From positions 64,011 through 128,010 of the forward strand of contig NZ_BMHY01000005.1 in NCBI RefSeq assembly GCF_014641555.1: a stretch of 64,000 nt of DNA. Reading direction: 5' to 3'. The translations under genes were made by a program, and so were the position numbers. Source of the stretch: Paenibacillus radicis (ex Gao et al. 2016). Its GTDB lineage: Bacteria > Bacillota > Bacilli > Paenibacillales > Paenibacillaceae. A model generated the notes under the pieces. That model saw only the letters and a program-made list of their open reading frames with translations, searched no databases and had not been told where the DNA came from. Of this stretch, positions 1 through 9,324 are shown in pieces. Within the stretch, counting starts at the first letter, position 1. Every line of letters starts with the position of its first letter.

Positions 1-90
1 CGTGTTGCTGCGCAGACTGGTTGAGATTGGCCTAGCCAGTAATTCACGCTGCATTTGAAGAATCGATTCCAGCCCTTTGTTGTCGTTCAA
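1..90 (-). CDS. Partial hypothetical CDS, start only
   Basis: Reading leftwards from a TTG at 90-88, the minus strand is open to the window edge and encodes about 30 residues beginning MNDNKGLESILQMQRELL. A purine-rich stretch (GGAGGGATAGGAG) lies directly upstream of the TTG and would serve as ribosome binding site. It would be transcribed divergently from the gene at 245. I do not recognise the product. The short length visible and the TTG start make this tentative; an ATG at codon 13 is an alternative start. Confidence 0.35.
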   Translation of the reverse strand, partial: MNDNKGLESILQMQRELLARPISTSLRSNT

Positions 91-244
91 CTCCTATCCC
101 TCCGCTTCCCGAAACATAGGAGTTAGATTGCGCAGTTATTATCCAAAACATACAATCCATTCCAATAATGTCGCTGCTAAAGGGAATGTATGCTCCTATT
201 GTTGACCATAATGGTTGATAGAGCATAGAAGAGGGTAGGGAAGG

Positions 245-961
245 GTGAGCGCAATGTGGAAAATGACAGGCTGGCTGGCGAAAACAGTAGCGGCCGGGCT
301 TATCATAAGCTTTCTATCGATTTGGACGACAGGCTATATTGTGAACAGCTATGTCGAAACGTTGCTGAAGCAATACAACCTGCCATTGGAAGTCCAGCCT
401 ATGGCGCTATCTGGTGTATGGGGCAAGCTCTGGGGCGCTGAGCCGTCAACTCCCGCCGGCCAGAAGCAGCCTGCCGATAGCGAAGCGATAGATGGCGGGG
501 ATGGAGACGGAGACGGTCAAGGGAAAGGCAACGGCGACGCTCCGGTTGCAATCGACGCGTTCGGGAAGCCGGAGTCAGAGACCCCTCCGCTAACCGATAT
601 TGGGATTGGCGGCGGCAGCAAAGCAGAAGGCGGAGCTGCAGGTGAAAGCGGGGCGGGCGGGATCAGCACTGGCCAAACCGAAGGAAAGGTAGAGGCGGGC
701 GAGGAACCGCTGGAGGGAACCGAGACAGCCATCACAACTGAGGATTTGAATCAAGTGAAGGATCAAATGAGTGAGACGGATAAGGACGAATTGTTCGGAT
801 TATTAATGAGCAAGCTGCCTCAGGATGCATGGCAAACGATCTCCGGGTATATGGAGAATGGCCTTACGGAGCAAGAGCTGACGGCTGTTCAGCAGATTAT
901 GGCCCAGCATCTGGATACGGAACAATACGAACGAATGATGAATATTCTGAAAAAATATTAA
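245..961 (+). CDS. Hypothetical membrane-anchored protein
   Basis: The 238-residue product has an N-terminal hydrophobic segment (about residues 10-33, inverted-signal or anchor type), then a low-complexity Gly/Asp/Glu/Ala-rich middle (about 75-165), then a compact acidic helical tail (about 165-238). It starts at GTG 245 behind GAGGGTAGGGAAGG; an in-frame ATG at 254 is an alternative. It sits upstream of the cell-wall peptidase and the walRK genes and is closed by its own terminator, so it is probably monocistronic. No catalytic motif is visible and I do not recognise the family. An envelope-associated role is suggested only by the anchor and neighbours. Confidence 0.75.
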   Translation: MSAMWKMTGWLAKTVAAGLIISFLSIWTTGYIVNSYVETLLKQYNLPLEVQPMALSGVWGKLWGAEPSTPAGQKQPADSEAIDGGDGDGDGQGKGNGDAPVAIDAFGKPESETPPLTDIGIGGGSKAEGGAAGESGAGGISTGQTEGKVEAGEEPLEGTETAITTEDLNQVKDQMSETDKDELFGLLMSKLPQDAWQTISGYMENGLTEQELTAVQQIMAQHLDTEQYERMMNILKKY

Positions 962-1016
962 TCATTAACTCTATCAGGAATCCTTGCCCGTGTTAATAGG
1001 CTTATGTTAAAGTATT

Positions 1017-1052
1017 AGGCGAATGATCCGACAGGATTTTCGCCTTTTTTTT
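1017..1052 (+). terminator. Rho-independent terminator
   Basis: AGGCGAA (1017-1023) pairs perfectly with TTCGCCT (1039-1045) and is followed by a run of eight T. It ends the transcript of the 245-961 gene. Confidence 0.85.
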
Positions 1053-1105
1053 ACTCTCAAATCTAGGAAGAAAGTGGCAGTACCACTCTCGAAAAGGAGA
1101 CGATC

Positions 1106-2662
1106 ATGAGCGAGTTTAGGCCTAAAGATCGAATCCGAAAGTCATGGAACGCAACCGTTCAATTCTTTCGGCAAGCTCGACCGCAACAAAAGCAAGGCAT
1201 GATTCAGCAGCAATCGTCAAGTGAGACAGCGCCATGGTGGCGAACGAAGACGGCAATGATTACGGCAGGAATTGTCGTTATCGCAGCAGCAGCCGGCATC
1301 GGCGGAACCCAATATGTACAAGCCAACACCGTTGATTACTATAATGTATATAGAGATGGAACAGTCGTCGGATCGGTAAGCGATCCATCTGAAGTGGAAC
1401 AATTGATAGCGAAACAAACCGAACAGGTCGAGAACTCCAATCCGGAGCTGCGGATGGTTCTGGACGCAGGCACTATCACTTATACGAGTGAAAGTGCTTT
1501 CAAGGCAGTACCGGAGACGGAAGCGACTCTTGGCAAGCTGGCGGGAATGTTCAACTCCCATGCGGTAGGCGTAGAGCTGAAGATTGACGGCAAGACAGTA
1601 GGGATCGTGAAGGATCAGGCAACAGCTGACGCCATTCTGACCCGCGTGCAAAGCAAATATGCGCCCCAGCTCGCATCTGCAAAGAAAAAGTCTGGCGAGG
1701 TCACAACGCTTTCTTACAGCGGTGCGGCAGCGAAAGCAAGCAGGGAAGACTCTGCTAAAAACGGCGTCGAACTCAAGGCCGTGCAATTTGTAGAAGATGT
1801 GAAGACGACAGACGTCTCTATCGATCCAAGCAAGATTGCGAATGCCGATGACCTGTACAAGCAGCTCATTCAAGGCAGTATTCAACCGACAAAGTATACG
1901 GTTCAACAAGGCGACTGCATCGGCTGTATTGCGGAGAAGTTTGATATTTCCCCGCAAGTTATCTATGACAACAACCGGTGGATTGAGGAAGACAAGATTA
2001 AAGCCGGCGACGTGCTTGATTTGACTGTGCTGCAGCCGGAGATTACCGTTAAGACGATTGAGAATGTCGTGGAGACCGTCAAGATCGAGCCGCAGGTGGA
2101 GATTCAGAAGAATGCCAGCATGCGGGCGGGAGAGACGAAGACGATTCGCGAAGGTACGAGCGGACAGAAACGCCTTACATACCGCATTGTGAAGCAGAAC
2201 GGTTATCTGGTCAGCGAGGAGCTGGTGGATAGCGAGGTGTTGGTTAAAGCTATTCCTTCTATTATCGTTAAGGGTACGAAGGTGATCCTTGGCGAAGGAA
2301 CGGGCAAATTCGCTGTTCCCGTCAGCAATTGGTCGCTATCGAGCAAATACGGTCAGCGTTGGGGCCGTTCGCATAAAGGCATTGATATAACCGGCAACAA
2401 AACGATTAAGGCATCGGATAATGGTGTCGTTACGTTTGTCGGAACGAAGAACGGTTATGGCAATACGGTTATTATTGATCACAAAAACGGCTATGAAACG
2501 CTTTACGGGCATTTGAGCTCCTTCGATGTGAAGGTAGGCGACATTGTAGAGAAGGGCGATAAAATCGCTATTATGGGCAGTACCGGCCGTTCGACCGGCG
2601 TTCATCTGCACTTCGAAATTCACAAAAACGGAAGCGTACAAAACCCGTTGACGTACTTATAA
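1106..2662 (+). CDS. M23 metallopeptidase with LysM and G5 domains
   Basis: Membrane-anchored cell-wall endopeptidase (518 residues). In order: a short cytoplasmic N-terminus, one transmembrane segment (about 49-70), an extracytoplasmic region, a LysM-like module (about 255-300), a G5 domain (about 310-385) and a C-terminal lysostaphin-type M23 domain (about 395-515). The M23 zinc signature is visible as HKGIDI near residue 427 and HLHFEIH near 501. M23 enzymes hydrolyse peptide cross-links of peptidoglycan. The start at 1106 has a strong AAAAGGAGA site. It lies directly before walR and is separated from it by a terminator. The LysM module carries a CIGC pair where most LysM domains have a TLxGI-type sequence. 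Family assignment is firm; substrate specificity is not known. Confidence 0.92.
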   Translation: MSEFRPKDRIRKSWNATVQFFRQARPQQKQGMIQQQSSSETAPWWRTKTAMITAGIVVIAAAAGIGGTQYVQANTVDYYNVYRDGTVVGSVSDPSEVEQLIAKQTEQVENSNPELRMVLDAGTITYTSESAFKAVPETEATLGKLAGMFNSHAVGVELKIDGKTVGIVKDQATADAILTRVQSKYAPQLASAKKKSGEVTTLSYSGAAAKASREDSAKNGVELKAVQFVEDVKTTDVSIDPSKIANADDLYKQLIQGSIQPTKYTVQQGDCIGCIAEKFDISPQVIYDNNRWIEEDKIKAGDVLDLTVLQPEITVKTIENVVETVKIEPQVEIQKNASMRAGETKTIREGTSGQKRLTYRIVKQNGYLVSEELVDSEVLVKAIPSIIVKGTKVILGEGTGKFAVPVSNWSLSSKYGQRWGRSHKGIDITGNKTIKASDNGVVTFVGTKNGYGNTVIIDHKNGYETLYGHLSSFDVKVGDIVEKGDKIAIMGSTGRSTGVHLHFEIHKNGSVQNPLTYL

Positions 2663-2675
2663 TTAAAATCATCCG

Positions 2676-2718
2676 GAATACCGCTCAGGCTGGGGCCTGC
2701 GGCGGTATTCTTTTTTTT
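2676..2718 (+). terminator. Rho-independent terminator
   Basis: GAATACCGC (2676-2684) pairs perfectly with GCGGTATTC (2702-2710), followed by eight T. It separates the M23 peptidase transcript from the wal operon. Confidence 0.92.
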
Positions 2719-2746
2719 GCCAAATGCTGCAATGAAGGAACTTTAA

Positions 2747-2777
2747 TTGTGAACGCGGGGCGTCCATATGGTAAGAT
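2747..2777 (+). promoter_or_regulatory. Candidate wal operon promoter
   Basis: TTGTGA (2747-2752) and TAAGAT (2772-2777) are separated by 19 bp, between the upstream terminator and walR. The spacing is longer than the sigma-A optimum, so this is only a candidate. Some promoter must lie in 2719-2810, because the upstream terminator is strong. Confidence 0.3.
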
Positions 2778-2816
2778 AGAAGCATATTATGAGGACAAGC
2801 GACAGGCGGTGTGACG

Positions 2817-3581
2817 ATGCACGGAAAAATTTTGGTGGTCGACGACGAACAGCCGATTGCAGATATATTGAAATTCAACTTGGAGAAGGAAGGCTATGAG
2901 GTTATTTGTGCTTTCGACGGCGGCGAGGCGGTTCGGCTCGCGACGTTGGAGACGCCCGACCTGATGCTTCTCGATCTGATGCTTCCCGTGAAGGATGGCA
3001 TGGATGTGTGCCGCGAGGTGCGCTCAAAGCAGCTGCAAATGCCGATTATTATGCTGACAGCGAAGGATACCGAGATCGACAAAGTGCTCGGTCTGGAGCT
3101 GGGCGCGGATGACTATGTGACGAAGCCGTTCAGTACGCGAGAGCTGCTGGCACGGGTGAAAGCGCATTTACGCCGTCAGCAGAAAGCGGCGGAATCAGCG
3201 GCAGCTTCCACAGAAGCGGGACAGGCCGGCGATGGCGCTGCCCAAGCGGAGCCGGAGAAGCAGGGCCTCAAGCTGTTCAACCTTTTTATCGATACAGATA
3301 TGTATGTGGTCTACAAAGACGAAGAGCCGCTCGATCTGACCCATCGGGAGTACGAGCTCGTCTACTATATGGCGCGCAACAGCGGCAAGGTGATGACGCG
3401 CGAGCATTTGCTTCAAGCGGTATGGGGCTTCGAGTATTTCGGCGATGTCCGCACAGTGGATGTGACGATCCGCCGCTTGAGAGAGAAGATCGAGGATGAT
3501 CCGAGCCGTCCGGAGTACATTATGACGCGGCGCGGCCTCGGCTATATGATGCGCAATCCGAAGTCGGGAGGGTTCGGCTGA
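2817..3581 (+). CDS. walR: Response regulator WalR (YycF)
   Basis: OmpR-family response regulator of the essential WalKR system, controlling cell-wall hydrolases. The receiver domain (about 1-120) has the acidic pair DD at the start, phospho-acceptor Asp53 in [11 protein letters not shown] and the conserved Lys of TKPFSTREL. The winged-helix DNA-binding domain (about 155-250) contains [20 protein letters not shown] and [14 protein letters not shown], typical of WalR. The linker is lengthened by an Ala/Glu/Gly-rich insert (about 125-150). ATG 2817 is preferred over the in-frame GTG at 2811 because AGGCGG (2804-2809) is correctly spaced only for the ATG; it also puts the phospho-Asp at 53. walK follows two bases after the stop. 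Confidence 0.95.
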   Translation: MHGKILVVDDEQPIADILKFNLEKEGYEVICAFDGGEAVRLATLETPDLMLLDLMLPVKDGMDVCREVRSKQLQMPIIMLTAKDTEIDKVLGLELGADDYVTKPFSTRELLARVKAHLRRQQKAAESAAASTEAGQAGDGAAQAEPEKQGLKLFNLFIDTDMYVVYKDEEPLDLTHREYELVYYMARNSGKVMTREHLLQAVWGFEYFGDVRTVDVTIRRLREKIEDDPSRPEYIMTRRGLGYMMRNPKSGGFG

Positions 3582-3583
3582 CG

Positions 3584-5425
3584 ATGAACGGCAAGCGGTT
3601 TTTTCGCACCATTCAGGTCAAGCTCGTCATCATTTATTTGCTGCTGATTCTGGTTGCGATGCAATTGATCGGCGTCTATTTCATCAGCACGATGAAGACG
3701 TCGCTGACGGATAATTTCACGAACAACTTGAAGGAGCAGGCCGATATTCTGTCCAAGCTGGCAGCCCGTAATTTGGCGATGAAGCCGAGCAGCGACAGCG
3801 AAGCCAGCAGTGAGAGCGCGGAGGACCTTAGTCTGGTTGTGCGCAATTTGTTCAGTATCAGCGGCACGGAGGTGCAGGTGCTGGACGGCAACGGGCGGGT
3901 TGTCGCGACTTCGCTGCAGGTGGCGGAATCGTATATCGGCAAGAAAAATACGTCGCTTGCGGTTAGCCGGGCGCTGCAAGGTATTTCGGACAATGAAGAA
4001 GAGGTCATCGACGAGAATGGCGTGCGGAAAAAAATTATCGCACTGCCCGTAACGTACAACGACAATGAACGCGTTGTAGGGGCCGTCTATATGGTTGCGT
4101 CCATGGACAGCTTGTATGACACGGTAAACCGGGTCAATCAGATTTTTTTCTCCGGTTTGCTTATCGCTTTGGGCTTAACCGGTTTGCTGGGCATTCTGCT
4201 CGCGCATACAATTACGAGCCCGATTCAAGGACTGACACGGCAAGCGACGGCGGTAGCCGAAGGGAAATTTGATTTGCAAGTGCCGGTACTGGGCGATGAT
4301 GAGATCGGACGTCTTAGTATGGCCTTTAACGATATGACCAAACGGTTGAAAGAAGCCTTGTCAGTCAACGAGGAAGAGAATGAGAAGCTGGGCTCCATTC
4401 TATCGAATATGAGCGATGGCGTTATCGCGGCCGATGAGCATGGACAAGTGATCATCTGGAACCGCAGATCTCTGGAAATGCTTGAGGTGCAGAGCTGCGA
4501 AGGCTGCAGCTTGTCCGAGCTGCTGGGCTTGACGGATTCTATGCTTCGCGAGCTGCAGCAGGGCAAGCAGCAGACTGTTATTTTGTCGCGTGAGCAGGAG
4601 ACCGATGAGCCGGAAGGCGTGCTTCGGGCCACATTCACGCCGATTCATCGGCGTGACAAGGGGATTACAGGCACTATTGCGGTTCTGCAAGATATTACGG
4701 AGCAGGAAAAGCTGGAGCAGTCGAGACGGCAATTCGTTGCCAACGTATCGCATGAGCTGAGAACGCCGTTAACGACGATTAAGAGCTATGCGGAAGCGCT
4801 TGATGACGGCGCGCTCGAGGAGCGTGAGCTGTCCGAGCGGTTCGTTGGCGTCATTCGCAACGAGACGGAACGGATGATTCGTCTCGTAACCGATCTGCTG
4901 CATTTGTCGCGGCTGGATTCCAATCAGGCGCCGCTTCGCAGACGGCAGACGAATGTTCATGAAATGCTGGACGAGGTAGCCGACCGTTTCTCCTTCCAAT
5001 TGCGGCAGAAGTCGATTCGGGCTTCTATCCGGGTGGATCGGAGTCTGAAGACAGCATGGCTGGACCGAGATCAAATTGATCAAGTACTGGATAATTTAAT
5101 GTCCAATGCGATCAAATATACGCTTGATGGCGGCACGATTGAGCTGGGAGCGCAGAAGCCTGATCCGTCGTCGATTGCAATCAGCGTCAAGGATACGGGT
5201 ATCGGCATTCCGAAGAAGGATTTGTCACGTATATTCGACCGTTTCTACCGGGTCGATAAAGCCAGATCGCGCAATATGGGCGGCACAGGCCTTGGTCTGT
5301 CCATTGCCCGGGAAATTGTAAAAGCGCATGGCGGCACGATCTCGCTCAGCTCGGAACTGAATGAAGGCACCACCGTGACCTTCACGCTCCCGGCACTGCA
5401 GCAAGAGGATGGTGAATCCGCATGA
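3584..5425 (+). CDS. walK: Sensor histidine kinase WalK (YycG)
   Basis: Membrane sensor kinase that phosphorylates WalR. The 613 residues comprise a first transmembrane helix (about 12-33), an extracytoplasmic sensor loop (about 34-185), a second transmembrane helix (about 188-208), HAMP (about 209-262), PAS (about 270-365), HisKA with phospho-acceptor His390 in NVSHELRTPLTT, and a HATPase domain with the N box (DNLMSNAIKYT), G1 (DTGIGIP) and G2 (GGTGLGLSI). Its stop overlaps the yycH start by 4 bp (ATGA), indicating translational coupling. Length and domain order match the Firmicute WalK family. Confidence 0.96.
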   Translation: MNGKRFFRTIQVKLVIIYLLLILVAMQLIGVYFISTMKTSLTDNFTNNLKEQADILSKLAARNLAMKPSSDSEASSESAEDLSLVVRNLFSISGTEVQVLDGNGRVVATSLQVAESYIGKKNTSLAVSRALQGISDNEEEVIDENGVRKKIIALPVTYNDNERVVGAVYMVASMDSLYDTVNRVNQIFFSGLLIALGLTGLLGILLAHTITSPIQGLTRQATAVAEGKFDLQVPVLGDDEIGRLSMAFNDMTKRLKEALSVNEEENEKLGSILSNMSDGVIAADEHGQVIIWNRRSLEMLEVQSCEGCSLSELLGLTDSMLRELQQGKQQTVILSREQETDEPEGVLRATFTPIHRRDKGITGTIAVLQDITEQEKLEQSRRQFVANVSHELRTPLTTIKSYAEALDDGALEERELSERFVGVIRNETERMIRLVTDLLHLSRLDSNQAPLRRRQTNVHEMLDEVADRFSFQLRQKSIRASIRVDRSLKTAWLDRDQIDQVLDNLMSNAIKYTLDGGTIELGAQKPDPSSIAISVKDTGIGIPKKDLSRIFDRFYRVDKARSRNMGGTGLGLSIAREIVKAHGGTISLSSELNEGTTVTFTLPALQQEDGESA

Positions 5426-6993
5426 TTGAGAGAGCGAAGACGACGCTGCTGGTGCTGCTCGTAGGGCTAAGCCTGCTGCAATCCTATCTTTTGGCTTACA
5501 GCATGCCAGGTCTAGGCGCGACGGTAAAGACGGAGCAGGACTATATTAATGCAGAACCGCTTGGCGAAGAAGCTTCTGTGGAGGATGTTGTGTTTCCAGA
5601 GGAGCTGGTTATTCACTTCGGCGGGGACAAGCACACGGTGCTGTATCCAGGCTCGACGTTCTATGACATGATTCTGAAGGAACGGATTCAAGGCCGTGAG
5701 TTTAAAGGGTTTCAGCGCAATCCGGTCAACGTGCTGAATTGGGATGAAGTACGAAGAAATGATATCGGCGTGGAGCTGCGCTTCCATAACGGCATACCCG
5801 TCGATCTGCTGAAAAAGCTGTTGAAGGTGCAGGGCGATCTGCTGTTTCTTAATGAGACGATCGACCGGATCTGGATTTTCAAGACGAAGGATACAGAGGA
5901 TGTACGGACCTTCTTCTTCACTGCTGACGGCGAGAAGGTTTATGAATCGGCGCAAGCGGATTTAACAGTGCGCGACGTTCAGGACTACGTCGGCTTCGGG
6001 GAGTATCAGACGAAGTATACGGTGACAGCGGACGGTATCTACTTGCCGGATAAGCCGATGCAATCCGTTGAAATGGTATTTCCTTACGAGGTTTATTCGC
6101 CGGATCTGATGCAGCGGAACCTGTTCTTTGATCCCGGCACGACGAAAGCGCTGGAGGACCGGAACGGCTCGCAAATTTTCACCGACGGCAAACGGGGACT
6201 GCAGGTGGAGCAGAACGGGAAGTGGATTACGTATACCAACCCGGCAGCATCACAAAGCAAGGATAATTTGCTAGGCGACAATGTATATGCATCCGTCGAG
6301 TTCATCAATGAGCATGGCGGGTGGGATGGTGTACACCGCTTCGTGAATGCCAGTCCGGATAAGGACGGCAAAGCAGCTAAAACGATTATGTTCCAACAAT
6401 ATTTAAACAATTATCCGGTTATTGAAACGCGGAATTTCCAATACGGCACAATCCGGCTGACCTTGCAGCAAGGTACGGTGACAGATTATACCCGGTCATT
6501 GATTACACTGGCAGACAAAGCGAAGTCCCGGCAGGCGAGATGGCTGCCCGGCGGCGACGACTTGCTTAAAGCTTTGGAGAAATATGAGCGCCGTTCGGAA
6601 GCAGTGCGTGTCTTCCCAGCGCTGCAAGCGCAGCCGATGGAGGACAACGAGCTGCGGTTCGTTCCGGTATGGGGCGTGCTGCTCAAGGACGGCACGAATG
6701 ATGTGCTGCTTCAAGCTTATCCGGCAGGCTACACACCGCCGAAGACGGAGGATGAAACGATGGCTCCGCCGGACGGGAAAGCAGCGGATTCTGCAGGCGG
6801 AAAAGAATCGGCCGACGCATCGGTTGATGCTGGTGCGAATGAGAATGCGGTGTCTGGCAAGTCCGGGGGCAGCGGCAAAACGGCAAGTACAGATGGGGGC
6901 GGCAGCGCTTTGAATAAGACGGGAACGGCTGCAGGCTTGAATGCGGGCACGATGAAAATCAAGCTTGGGGGCAATGCGGCGCTGCCAAGATAA
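5422..6993 (+). CDS. yycH: WalK-regulating protein YycH (WalH)
   Basis: Single-pass membrane protein with an N-terminal transmembrane anchor (about 5-27) and a large extracytoplasmic domain. In Bacillus, YycH and YycI contact WalK in the membrane and modulate its activity. The assignment rests on the operon position walR-walK-yycH-yycI and on the overall organisation. The 523-residue product is longer than the roughly 450 of the Bacillus protein, mainly through a Gly/Ala/Ser-rich low-complexity tail from about residue 440 to the end, which looks disordered. It starts at the ATG that overlaps the walK stop. Confidence 0.88.
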   Translation: MIERAKTTLLVLLVGLSLLQSYLLAYSMPGLGATVKTEQDYINAEPLGEEASVEDVVFPEELVIHFGGDKHTVLYPGSTFYDMILKERIQGREFKGFQRNPVNVLNWDEVRRNDIGVELRFHNGIPVDLLKKLLKVQGDLLFLNETIDRIWIFKTKDTEDVRTFFFTADGEKVYESAQADLTVRDVQDYVGFGEYQTKYTVTADGIYLPDKPMQSVEMVFPYEVYSPDLMQRNLFFDPGTTKALEDRNGSQIFTDGKRGLQVEQNGKWITYTNPAASQSKDNLLGDNVYASVEFINEHGGWDGVHRFVNASPDKDGKAAKTIMFQQYLNNYPVIETRNFQYGTIRLTLQQGTVTDYTRSLITLADKAKSRQARWLPGGDDLLKALEKYERRSEAVRVFPALQAQPMEDNELRFVPVWGVLLKDGTNDVLLQAYPAGYTPPKTEDETMAPPDGKAADSAGGKESADASVDAGANENAVSGKSGGSGKTASTDGGGSALNKTGTAAGLNAGTMKIKLGGNAALPR

Positions 6994-7033
6994 GCAAGCA
7001 GCGTAATAGAAGCGGAAGCGGAGGTGTTGACCG

Positions 7034-7783
7034 TTGGATTGGGGCAGAGCGAAGAGCGTACTTATTATATCGTTTCTGCTGCTGAATATATTGCTGGGCT
7101 ATCAGCTCTGGGGTGATATTCGGGAGCAGTTGAACGCAAATAAAAATACGGCGGAGCTGCCGCAGGAGACGGTCGCGATCATGAAGCAGAAGCGGATCGA
7201 GCTGGATGCGACGCTGCCGCTGGAGACGCCAAAGCTGCGTGACTTGACCTATTCATTAACGAACGGCGGCCCTGAGGCGCAGAAAGAAGTGAAGCTGGCG
7301 CAGCCGGTGGACAGCAAAATTATTTTCTCGCCTTCGGAATTGCAAAAGACGCTGGGCCATATCATTCCGGATCTCGATCAGTACCGGTTCGATATTACAA
7401 TGAGTACGGACAAGGTATGGATGCTTTACCGGGTCGCGGATAATCGGCCTATGTTCGATGTTAAGCTGGAGTTGTTCTACAGCAATCAGAAAATTACGAG
7501 CTACAAGCAGGTGCGCGTTGATGTGCTGGGGCCCGGGGAGACCAAGGAGCAAACGGTGCTTCCGGCATCCAAGGCGGTTGCTCCGTTCATCGAACGCAAT
7601 CTGCCGGATGGCTCGATTATACGGGATATTCAGCTTGGCTATCATGGTCAAACGTTCGATACCGAGACGCAAGTGTCAGCGCCTTATTGGCGGGTGCTGA
7701 TGGATGATGGCATCGTTTATTATATCCATGCGATCAGCGGGGAAGTTGCGCAGGATAAAGAGCAGCAGCAGCTAGATAAATAG
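7034..7783 (+). CDS. yycI: WalK-regulating protein YycI (WalI)
   Basis: A 249-residue single-pass membrane protein starting MDWGRAKSVLIISFLLLN, the characteristic YycI opening, with a transmembrane helix at about residues 7-25 and an extracytoplasmic C-terminal domain. In Bacillus it heterodimerises with YycH through the membrane helices and restrains or tunes WalK. The initiation codon is TTG at 7034, placed 8 bp after a GGAGGTG ribosome binding site; no ATG fits. It follows yycH by 40 bp in the same operon. Confidence 0.9.
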   Translation: MDWGRAKSVLIISFLLLNILLGYQLWGDIREQLNANKNTAELPQETVAIMKQKRIELDATLPLETPKLRDLTYSLTNGGPEAQKEVKLAQPVDSKIIFSPSELQKTLGHIIPDLDQYRFDITMSTDKVWMLYRVADNRPMFDVKLELFYSNQKITSYKQVRVDVLGPGETKEQTVLPASKAVAPFIERNLPDGSIIRDIQLGYHGQTFDTETQVSAPYWRVLMDDGIVYYIHAISGEVAQDKEQQQLDK

Positions 7784-7874
7784 TGTGATGGAGCAGTAGC
7801 GGTAGCGGGTAGGGATCAGCTTTCATGGGGCTGGTTCTGATGCAGGGCAGGGGAGAAAGGACAAGACGGCAAAA

Positions 7875-8681
7875 ATGGGACTTTCGTTTACAGTATTGGG
7901 GAGCGGCTCGACGGGCAATGCGACTGTCGTTAGCAGCGGGGATAAAATGGTATTGGTCGACGCAGGGCTAAGCATGAAAAAGATGGACGAGCTGATGCGC
8001 GGACAAGGCGTATCCGGCCATCAGATTGATGCATTGTTTGTTACGCACGAGCATTCCGACCATATTAAGGGGCTTGGCGCGTTCGCGCGCAAATATGAGC
8101 TTTCGATCTATGCGAATGAGGCAACATGGGGCGGAATGGAACGCCATATCGGGACGATTGCACCGGAGAAACGGGTCATCATGGAGACGGGCGAGAGCTT
8201 CACCTTCGGCTCGATGAAGGTACAGTCCTATCCGATTTCGCATGACGCAGCGGAGCCCGTCGGCTATACGTTCGAGTGCGATGGCGAGAAGCTGAGTCTG
8301 GCGACGGACCTTGGCTATATGAGCGATAAAGTGAAACGGGAAATCATAGATTCTGATGTACTCGTATTGGAGTCGAACCACGATACGGAAATGCTGCGGA
8401 TGGGGCGGTATCCTTGGAATATTAAGCGCCGCATTTTAAGCGATGTTGGCCATCTCTCCAATGTAGCGGCCGGAGAAGCGCTTTGCGAGCTGATCACGGA
8501 CCGGACGAAGCGGGTGTACTTGGCCCATCTCAGTCTGGATCATAATATGATGGATCTGGCGATGCTGACTGTGAATTCGATCTTGGAGAATAACGGCATG
8601 TTCTATAAAAAAGAAGAGCATCCGCTCCGCGCGACCTATCATGACCGGCCTACGGCATGGGATGAAGTGAGGCGGAAATAA
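7875..8681 (+). CDS. walJ: Metallo-beta-lactamase-fold hydrolase WalJ (YycJ)
   Basis: Cytoplasmic MBL-fold protein (268 residues) with the metal-binding motif THEHSDH at residues 57-63 and further metal ligands in SHD (about 121-123) and in the TDLG/ESNHD stretch (about 140-170). YycJ/WalJ homologues are 5'-exonuclease-like MBL proteins linked to coordination of cell division and DNA replication. It is the fifth gene of the wal cluster. The start at 7875 lies behind AGGGGAGAAAGGA. Its last 32 bp overlap the convergent small gene on the other strand. Confidence 0.92.
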   Translation: MGLSFTVLGSGSTGNATVVSSGDKMVLVDAGLSMKKMDELMRGQGVSGHQIDALFVTHEHSDHIKGLGAFARKYELSIYANEATWGGMERHIGTIAPEKRVIMETGESFTFGSMKVQSYPISHDAAEPVGYTFECDGEKLSLATDLGYMSDKVKREIIDSDVLVLESNHDTEMLRMGRYPWNIKRRILSDVGHLSNVAAGEALCELITDRTKRVYLAHLSLDHNMMDLAMLTVNSILENNGMFYKKEEHPLRATYHDRPTAWDEVRRK

Positions 8682-8892
8682 GCGAATCCAGCTCGGCATC
8701 GAGCTGTTCGGCTTTCAGAGCAAGCTCTTCGCGGGTAAGCAATCCTTTGTCGACGAGCAGCTCCAGCATGGCACTGAGGGTCAGAACCGTACGGTAATGC
8801 TCGTCCTTCAGATCGGCGACTTTTGCAGCTAACTGCACTTGCTCCCAAGCGGATGGCGAGGCAGATTTGGAACCGGATTTCGATATTTTCAT
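8650..8892 (-). CDS. Small hypothetical protein, 80 aa
   Basis: Encodes a compact, charged, probably all-helical 80-residue protein starting MKISKSGSKSASPSAWEQV, with no membrane segment. AAGGAGCATCTTCTCAAT precedes the ATG, a good ribosome binding site at slightly long spacing. It is convergent with walJ and its 3' end overlaps the walJ coding region by 32 bp. The central part (LLVDKGLLTREELALKAEQL) resembles a helical dimerisation or wing element, but I cannot name the family. The composition is much more protein-like than chance frames in this region. Confidence 0.7.
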   Translation of the reverse strand: MKISKSGSKSASPSAWEQVQLAAKVADLKDEHYRTVLTLSAMLELLVDKGLLTREELALKAEQLDAELDSLISASLHPMP

Positions 8893-9324
8893 ATTGAGAA
8901 GATGCTCCTTTCATAGTGAGGAAATAATTGTATAATGAAGTGATTGAATCTATTATTATTTTAGTCATATCTTCCGAAAATATTCCTAGAAAGAAAGATT
9001 CATATTCGCATGCGCGAAACGTTTCAAAGAAGCGTATATTTGGGTAAAAGTAAGAAAAGGATTGTTGCTCTGAAATGCGGCTGGGCCGCATAGGTTTATA
9101 GTAGCTTGGTGCAGGGTGTATGAATTCGTCCGGGCAGCTGGCAGTAAGAAACATACATACTAGATTGTTGGAAACATTATCGGGTTGCCGGTTTGAAGTC
9201 TTTTCGTTAACTTGAGAGTAACGGACAAAATAATATAGCAAGAACGAGAGAAGTCGTCACATTGGCTTATTAGAGATATACAAATAATCTTGATGCCTCG
9301 TCCGGCATCGAGAGGAGCGATCAA
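8893..9324 (+). other. Gene-free divergent intergenic region
   Basis: About 430 bp between the divergently transcribed 80-aa gene and the HtrA-like gene. It must contain both promoters. I see no convincing -35/-10 pair, structured RNA or coding sequence. An A+T-rich tract near 8925-8965 and another near 9205-9240 (with TAATAT) are the likeliest promoter areas. Confidence 0.4.

Noticed and set aside
304-325. TTATCATAAGCTT in the first gene resembles the rlmH-tag core
   Set aside because: It lies inside an intact coding frame upstream of rlmH, lacks the Glu-Pro codons and stop, and has no inverted-repeat arms.
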